DNA of 64,000 bases. It comes from Hanleya hanleyi (taxonomy: Eukaryota; Mollusca; Polyplacophora; Lepidopleurida; Hanleyidae). This document shows positions 56,740-64,000 of this stretch, one piece after another. The position numbers and the translations under genes are program-made. The notes below the pieces were generated by a model. It saw only the letters and a program-made list of their open reading frames with translations, was not told the origin of the DNA and did not search any database. The number at the start of each line of letters is the position of its first letter. Positions within the stretch are counted from its first letter, which is position 1. The stretch spans positions 310,001 to 374,000 of the forward strand of contig JAVTVY010006765.1 in NCBI GenBank assembly GCA_036873755.1, written 5' to 3'.

Positions 56740-57690
56740 TATTCTTCGTCTTAAATGGGAATCAGCTGATGGAACTTGAACTGAATGGCTATTGGTGTTA
56801 CCCAGGAATTTCCATAAAGAGGGTTTTCAGCAACTTCATGCAGCGAAAACCGCTGCACCAAGAGTCAGCAACTTCATGCAGCGAAAACCGCTGCACCAAT
56901 GGACTCCAGAAAACGTATACCAAAATGTCAGATCGGTATTACTGGTAAGGAATGACACAGGATATCAAACTACTGTGTAGGCAATGAGACACCTGTGCAT
57001 CTCGAAAATCATCTCCTAGACGACCACCTGCACCCTTGCGACAGTTCCAAGTTGGAAATTCCATTGTGAAGATTTCTGTGGATACTTTGAGACCATTGCA
57101 TAGATCTAACAAAGGAAGCAAGTATACCCTTGTAGTAACCAATTATTTCACACGATGAACAGAGGCATATGATATTCCAAATCAGGAAGCAGAAACGGTT
57201 GCTGACATTATTGTCAAAGAGTTCATCGGCAGATTTGGATTTCGGATACATACGGTTCATGGGTCGAATTTTCAATCGAATTTCTTCCGGGAAGTTTGCC
57301 GACTGCTGAGGATTAAACCCGCACAATCCCCTATCATCCAGTCAAATGGGATGGTCGAGCGTTTTAACCTTTCATTAGAGGATCGCCTTGCAATGATGGT
57401 GAAGGAAAGTCCGGGGGACTGGGATGGAGAATTACCTTTTGCCCTGATGACATACAGAATTTCAATTCACAATGTAACTCAGAAAACTTCAATCAGACTG
57501 ATGATGGGAAGGGAAACATCAATGCCACTGGATCTTCTTACTGGAAGAGGTCCAGGTATTACTGAAGAGAGACAAATAGAAGTGACTCACAAAAGAGCCA
57601 GGAAAACACAGAAAAAACACTGTTCGAGAGGAAATAAATTATTATCTTCGGAAACATGGAAGTCCATCTAAGGTCGGAGGTTGGTATGGT
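56740..57690 (+). pseudogene. Gypsy-2 integrase remnant
   Basis: KISVDTLRPLHRSNKGSKY holds the first Asp and GMVERFNLSLEDRLAMMV the Glu. Where the second Asp is expected the sequence reads TVHGSNFQSNFF, so that residue is lost. A duplicated 36-nt segment with CATGCAGCGAAAACCGCTGC lies in the N-terminal part (56830-56900). Confidence 0.8.
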
Positions 57691-57939
57691 TATATGAAAT
57701 CACCAGAAAGAAGAATCTTACAGCAAAGTTGTCCTGCAACTGGAAAGGCCCGTACCAAGTCATCAGCAAGCTCGATGATACATTGTGTCGTCTATAGCTC
57801 CCGGACAAAAGTAGTACATTTCGACCGTCCGAAACTTTATGAAGGGAAGACATGCAAGGGGCGGCCTATTGCCAAAGATTTTTCTTTGTAGAACATGTGA
57901 GACATGTCGGACCCCCCCCCCCCCCAGAAATGCCGGGCT

Positions 57940-57963
57940 TGAACAAAATTAGGAGGGAATAAT
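57940..57963 (+). other. Gypsy-2 polypurine tract
   Basis: AATTAGGAGGGAATAA directly precedes TGTGACAAGAATA, the probable start of the 3' LTR. Confidence 0.55.
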
Positions 57964-59055
57964 GTGACAAGAATATAATTTAGTTCGCCATCTTTTACGT
58001 ACATACTGGGCTTTGGACTGATGAGACATTATATTGTCGAAAATTAGATTTCAGCATTATCAAATAAATGTAAACAACCACCTCCTCCCTACTCTCACGC
58101 ATTCCCGCTTTCTTAGAGTCCCGTATTATTGTTTTCTCGTCTGCGTCCATATAATATATATCCATATAGTAATTATTGAGATATAACATTCCAAAGAAAA
58201 TTCGATCCTAATAGGATTTGCGATACTCTGTGTACCGCCATTCCTATTGGAGTTTATAAATTATATACCGTCTTCGGATTTACCTTTCTGTAAACGTTTA
58301 AGTCTTTAACGTATAATAGATTGGCAATCATTCTTGCCGTGACTGGAGCAAAGTCAATTTTTACTGCACAAATTTTCAGTGGATGTGACCGAAGTTTCAG
58401 TGCTCTCCTTTGGCAGAAAAGCGTTAAATTAGCATCATGAAGTTCAAGTCTTTGGCGTCAAGCCAATATATAGTTCAAGGATTATTCCGTTAGACCTATA
58501 TTTGTAGTCAAAGTAGATATATCCCTTCATTAATTTATCGTTGAAGATATTCGCCGCCCTTATTTATGGTAAAGACAATACAAGATTCAGTTAATTAGAA
58601 TAAGTTTAATAAATAAATAGCGAAATAACCCACAGTGAGCCACAGCGAGCCTCAGTCAGCTACAACGAGCCTCGGACATCCACAACGAGCAACAGTTACT
58701 CACAGCGAGCCAGATTCATCCACAGCAAATCTTATATGCTAATATATTCCGCACAAGTCAACTTACACATAAATTTCCAAACTAAATTGTCATCAGATTG
58801 AATTTAATGCAATAAATCCAGTCATCCACAGTGAGCCACAGTCACCCACAGCTACCCACAATCATCCTCAGCAAACTTAAGCACGTGTTACTGACTTACA
58901 TGCCAAGAATTCAGCTGTTTGATATAAATTGACTAATGAAATTGTCATCAGGTGAAAATTAAAGCAATAAATCCACAGTGATCAACAGTCATTCACAGCT
59001 ATCCTGAGAGAGCTTCAGATACCTGAAACAAGTTGGTCAGCCACATGCGATCACA
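57964..59055 (+). repeat. probable 3' LTR of Gypsy-2
   Basis: It begins TGTGACAAG after a purine tract and matches parts of 52250-53170. Its 3' half carries three clusters of CCACAGTGAGCCACAG-type words separated by AT-rich spacers. Confidence 0.6.
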
Positions 59056-59389
59056 ACATGTAGGGTGCAGTCCAAACTTGCCAGGGTCTCGCACAAAGTG
59101 GCCCCTCCCTCATTTTATAATAAGGATGGTCGCCCGTTTTTGACATCATGGTAATTTTTCTTTCCGTCCTACTAACTGATATCTGTAGTATCCACCTACT
59201 GGACGTAACCATTTCTCCAAACAAGGATATAGCAATTGTTTGTTGATCGCACCTACGTGAATATCTGGCAGGCCTCATTTTCTCGGGGTGTGAAAATGAT
59301 GATTCATTTATGGCGATAAAATTTGACAAAAAACGAGTGGGTCGACACCGTTTTTTTCTCACAATTTTACAGAAAATTTACATCTAATT

Positions 59390-60320
59390 ATGGCCGAAGA
59401 CCTGAACCCATGCCTGTTTTTGATCGCATGCACCCAGAGGACGATCATAAGACAGGATGATGAACAAAACTTGGAAGATTTACAGGACCAGATCCAGAAG
59501 CTGCAACAACAACTACAGCAACAATTCTACTCTGTTAACCAAAGAGTAGACTCGTCTACAGGGAGCAGTCTATGCCATAGTAATGACCAGGGTTCCAGAA
59601 ACGTAACCAATGGAATGGAGCCGCAAAGTGCGTCAGACCAGGTGTGACAGGGTCGAAGGAGAGGACGGGGTAACAAACGTCTATTATAATTGTGGATCAT
59701 ATGATTATGCCAGCCCCCGTTGTATCAATTCTAAGAACCCTAACTTGGTCTGGGAGCGAATGCGCGTGCCAACAAAAGGTCTCAGAAAACACCCTCTGAA
59801 CGCCCAGACGTCTTTGTCAAATTAGAGGGACAATCAGAGACCTCATTTTCAACTTTTAGTCACAATGCATTTAGTGAAGATGACACATCACCACATAATC
59901 ATATTCCACAGTTCGGAATCGGCACCGTCGTTATGCTGAGTAGCAACTGCCTTGTAGACAGACCTGCTGGGGAATCAATGGATTTCGAGGGTAGAATTGT
60001 TTTCGACTCATCTCAAGATGATCTCAAGATTAGCGCCAGTCAAGATGGATCCAGACCAAAGATGGAGACCAAAGATGGATCCAGACCAATAGGACTAGAA
60101 TCCCAGTCTTCTAGATTTGTCGGGAATTATGGTGTCCATATTGTAGTTAAAAACAAGAGTAGACGCACAATAAATGTCACGTTCCCTCGTGTTTTGTCTA
60201 GATGTCATCTAAACAACAGCGTATATGATATGGTACTTAAATCTCTTGTGGGTCCTGCTTGTGGGGCGTGGCTGTCGGATGGTATCGTCGGCCAAGGACT
60301 GCTTGATAATGGGTGACAGG
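59390..60320 (+). pseudogene. Gypsy-3 gag/protease remnants
   Basis: A glutamine-rich coiled stretch (QDQIQKLQQQLQQQF) is followed by a degenerate knuckle-like YYNCGSYDYASPRC. A 127-codon frame (59933-60316) may be the protease region. Frames change repeatedly. Confidence 0.5.
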
Positions 60321-60539
60321 TAAATCGTTTTACACTAAACACGTGTTTCATCATCTTTTGAAGAGTAACAGAAACTCTTTTGAAAGTGGATGGGGCCGGG
60401 AGTCATATTTATGCCCAAGGTTGTTGTAGTGAAGAGGTGGACACCACGCCCCATTTTCCATGGACGTTCCCATCATTATAGGTACCAATACATTTGGTGC
60501 CCTTGTAGATAAATGTCGTAAACAGGAAAAACCACTCTA

Positions 60540-61500
60540 ATGTTTACTCTTCCTGTGCACAGTGAAGTGGCATACATTTTCCAGAGATTGGTATCCGATT
60601 ACCAAAAGTGAAAGTATTCGTCCAAACCCACATAAGGTAATCGCTGAGGATGTCACATCTGTCGAAAGTATGTATGGCAACGAGGAATGTGTTGGAACAC
60701 AATTCGGAAACTCCCCGGATTTACATGTGAAAAGCTTCGCGTCACAATGCAGTTCCTCAACTGATCCTGAAATTCCGACAATGCAGTTTGATTTTGGTGA
60801 TTCACCAATTTCAAGAGCGTGGAAAGAGTCACCATGCGGCTGAATGATATGCGTGATGCGTCTGCTACTCACGAATTCGACATCGGACGAACCGACGCCG
60901 TTCAACACAAGATTGAGCTGACAGACCCCATTCAGGGAGATGGTCCATGCCATCAGGCCACAAGATTACGAGGACTGCCGACGTCACATCCAGTCGATTG
61001 ATGCGGATATAATCAAGCCATCCAACAGCCCATATACGAGTCCAATTGTTCATTCGCGAAAAGTCATGGGAACTGAAGGTGTGTATTGATTATCGTAAAA
61101 TTAACCTTCGAACGATTCGAGACTCGTTCTCTATCCCCAAGGTTGATGACCTATTTACTAAATTAAATGGATCATCCTGGTTTACACAGCTAGATATCAA
61201 GTCAGCTTCTACACGGTGCCGATGGATCCAGAATCGGCCAAATATACAGCTTTTGTTTGCCCATTTAGTTTAGAGAGGAGCCGAATGAGTTTGGGTCTCA
61301 TCAACTATCCACTAACTAACTATCCATTATCCATCACTAACGTTGATGGAACTTTGTTTTGGCGAAATGAACCTTAAAGAGCTGGCCGTGTACATGGATG
61401 ATCTGATAATTTTATCAACCACATTGAAGGAACATGAAGAACGACTTTTCCAGACTCTACAACGCCTTCGGGGATTTGAATTAAACTAGATCCCAACAAG
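60540..61500 (+). pseudogene. Gypsy-3 reverse transcriptase remnant
   Basis: THEFDIGRTDAVQHKIELTD is the usual RT approach. KVCIDYRKINLRTIRDSF and GSSWFTQLDIKSA follow, and the YMDDLIIL active site is readable near 61390-61415. A short insertion of ACTATCCA-type words at 61300-61335 replaces part of the palm. Confidence 0.8.
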
Positions 61501-61508
61501 TGTAAGTT

Positions 61509-62140
61509 TTGTCAACTTCAATTACATACTTGGGCCATGTTTATTTCAAAGATGGAATCTCTCCAGATCTCAAAAATGTCAATGCACCCAAAGACTGGCT
61601 GGCACCCACCAACCTTGCAGAAGTTAAAAGTTTCCTGGTTTTTGCGGGGTACTATCGGCGTTTTATAGTGGATTTTGGACGCCTTTGTAAACGCCTGAAT
61701 GACCTCACAAAAGGTTGCATCCCACGGAAAACCATGAGGCGCTTGGGACGGACTCCTAGAAGGGATGATATCACACTGAAATTCCCGCTTGGAGGTCGAT
61801 GGACAGCTGAGTGTTTGACGACTTTCGAAGCCACCAAAGCGAGATTAGTCAGTGCACTGTCCTTGGGTATGCTATCAGCAGCAAGAGTCGATGCTTAAAG
61901 TAATGCTAGCCTATGCTAGTCGCGGGTTATCGAAAAGCGAGACCAACTATTCTGCACACAAGAGCCAGTTCTTGGCAGTTAAGTGGATATTCAATGACAA
62001 ATTCCATGGTTACCTTTATGGTAGTAAATTCCTTGTCGTGACTGACAATAACCCATTAACTTATGTCTTGAAATCGGCTAAGTTGAATGCAACCGATATC
62101 GGTGACTGGCTGCACTTGCTGCATATGATTTTAGCTTGAA
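61509..62140 (+). pseudogene. Gypsy-3 RT end and RNase H remnant
   Basis: ITYLGHVYFKDGISPDLKNV and AGYYRRFIVDFGRLCKRLND finish the RT. ASRGLSKSETNYSAHKSQFL and VVTDNNPLTYVLKSAKLNAT are RNase H; the first catalytic Asp region is missing. No integrase follows before 64 kb, so the copy is truncated. Confidence 0.8.
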
Positions 62141-62149
62141 GTACCGGCC

Positions 62150-64000
62150 TGGCGTAAATATGACGGAGGTGATACCTTGAGTCGTCTCCATATGGCCCCT
62201 AAAGGAGGATACAGGATACATCAAGGAAAAGGAAAGGATTGATTGGTTGCTTGAAAGGAGTGAACCATACATAGTCCGGTAGCCAAATCGCAAAAAGGGG
62301 TCTAAATAAGGTTTTCGTAGCACCCCCCGCGTAGATTTAGTTTGATCACTGTTTATGAACGAGTATCATCTGCTGGTCAGTTCTAGACCTGATGTAGGCA
62401 TCTACGGTGGTGCCTAAGGTCACAGCATGCATTTCTTTACCGCTGTCTGAACAAGACAATATTAACTCTAAGATGGGGGTAGGGGTATTTATGAACGTAT
62501 ATCTTTTTTATTCTTGCACTAAACTTTCTGTAACTTCGCATACTTGACCTCTGAATAATGTTCTATTAGATAACGTAATCCAAGTTACGTCTTTCACGTT
62601 TTTTACGTCAAGATGACGTCATAACTTGGAGGGTACATTTTTCCTCGATTTTTTTTAGAAATGAGACTCAATTTTTTGTTTTGCAGTTGCAGGAACTCTT
62701 TTTGCATTCTGCCTGATTTGTATTTCTGAAAGATAATCCTCTCTTCATTAATTCTAGACCTGGTGTAACCATCTAATATGCACTTCATGGATGCAACATA
62801 ACCATGTTTAACGGCACCAGAGCATGAGAAATATTAAGCCGAAATAGGGGTAGGGGAGATTACGTTCTAATATTTTATTTCTCCTCGATCCTAACGCAAT
62901 GAAATTTAACACATATTTAGTCTGTGCACGGATCATTCAGATAAAGCAATCCGATTCCGATTATCTTCAATGTTGGTGTCACTATGTCGTTATTATCACC
63001 ATGGAAGTATTTTTTTTCTGGACCTTTTGTTGTAATTTTCCAACGGTGTATTGTTAGGTGCACTCACTGCACTGGGACTCCCACTGGGATTCGGTGGGAC
63101 AATACTCAATAAACATTTTAAATCAAGTATATGCTAATATGTTTCATATGAGTTTATAAGATTCAACAGCGATGGTTAAGTGAGTTGCAAATTTAGAGCC
63201 ATGCTTTACATAAAATATTCCCAGAGCCCAAATTTGAGGAAAAAATATTTTGTGTGATTCTTATGCCAATGAAAGCATTTGACTTTGAAAGTGTTAGTAG
63301 AACTCATCAAATCTGATAGGACTAGGCAATGCTACTATCTAGGAAACAAATTAATTTAAAGCACTTTAACAGGATTTTAGGAGATTACTATTGTCCCAGT
63401 GTGCCCCGGCAAAAGTGTCCCAGTCTGCCCCGTGTGCATGATATATTCCGTTTTATGAAAAAATGTAATACATGCATCTGAGATAATAGTTAAATTGTAC
63501 TTTTGTTCATCCTCTCTCAGTAACAAAACAGCAATGAGGTACTGCTGAAAATTTGGCAAAATATCATCAGTCCTCAAAATTTACTTGGAGTGCTCAAAAA
63601 CATTTTTTTGCCCATAATTTTTTTACCAATGATAGTTTTCACTTGTAATCAATACAGATGTTGTATGGAGTGGTGGCTTTCTGTTGATAATAATTTAATG
63701 GACTTCCTGTCCTTGACATAGTAATAGGCCGGCCAAAGACACGAAATGTAACTTTTGATGGCATTGTTTGTTACAAATGGGTACCCATGATAAATTAGTT
63801 CTTATTTTCTCATATTACTGTTAGAATATTTTTTTTTCATTCTAGATACAAATTTGTTTAAATTGAGCAGAATAACGCCAGAGCTTATTACATTATGCCT
63901 ATTTTTATTCTGTTGGCATAATCTTCAGCTGAGAATACAATTATTAAATTCAAAATGGTGACCATGTGAGTTCATCTGAGACTCGTATTCTCATTTTGTT
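62150..64000. other. gene-free AT-rich stretch
   Basis: No coding signature. A short two-copy repeat (GTGTCCCAGTCTGCCCCG and variant) lies at about 63391-63435. Confidence 0.5.

Noticed and set aside
60537..60953. 138-codon minus-strand frame
   Set aside because: It is antisense to the Gypsy-3 RT approach region, where plus-strand motifs such as the DIGRTD word are recognisable.

Overview
The window looks like nuclear DNA from an invertebrate animal. It is AT-rich and intron/repeat-like, and almost every coding trace belongs to a mobile element or an endogenous virus-like element. A tRNA-headed SINE with a META-like central block, Penelope-type reverse transcriptase fragments, Gypsy elements and a Polinton/Maverick-type element together suggest a marine invertebrate. 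A mollusc or other lophotrochozoan is my guess; this is inference and no host gene was found to confirm it.

Layout. 0-7.2 kb: a broken Penelope-type RT (+), its 3' repeat tail, a 5'-truncated LINE end (-), then gene-free DNA. 7.2-15.7 kb: a nested set. A SINE is split by an 8.2-kb Gypsy LTR retrotransposon on the minus strand (LTRs roughly 98% alike by eye), and the Gypsy leader carries a Harbinger-like MITE. 15.7-26 kb: degenerate minisatellites, a 246-bp tandem duplication, two diverged copies of a ~2.2-kb segment, and several copies of the Penelope 3' tail. 26-34.5 kb: gene-poor DNA with foldbacks, tandem repeats, an SGNH-like fragment and a 2.0-kb TTAA-flanked DNA transposon. 34.6-50.1 kb: the most interesting part, described below. 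50.1-53 kb: minisatellites. 53-57.9 kb and 59.4-62.1 kb: two badly decayed Gypsy elements (+). 62.1-64 kb: no gene seen.

The 34.6-50.1 kb block is best read as one Polinton/Maverick (adintovirus-like) element of about 15.5 kb. Its core (40.2-48.7 kb, visibly richer in G+C than its surroundings) holds a minus-strand gene array. In transcription order it runs: small ORF, tail-anchored small protein, two paralogous ~150-aa proteins in tandem, DDE integrase with chromodomain (intact), membrane protein, FtsK/A32-like packaging ATPase, small basic/hydrophobic protein, proline-rich virion-associated protein, minor capsid (penton-like) protein, basic core protein, major capsid protein and adenain-like cysteine protease. 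Genes are packed with 1-3 nt gaps or overlaps, and several have a TATA box 40-57 nt upstream of the start. No protein-primed DNA polymerase B is visible. The place where it could sit (37.7-40.0 kb) holds a 126-bp palindrome and a truncated LINE endonuclease. A RING-finger gene lies on the left flank in the same orientation.

The two flanks of this block mirror each other in motif order: CRE, NRF1-like palindrome, a long array of YY1-type CAAGATGGCGGC motifs, then a TCGAGTGAGGTATC block. This suggests diverged inverted terminal regions carrying promoter-like transcription-factor arrays. Most structural genes carry one single-base indel (several in homopolymers) or an in-frame stop. This is either element decay or uncorrected long-read error; the sequence alone cannot decide.
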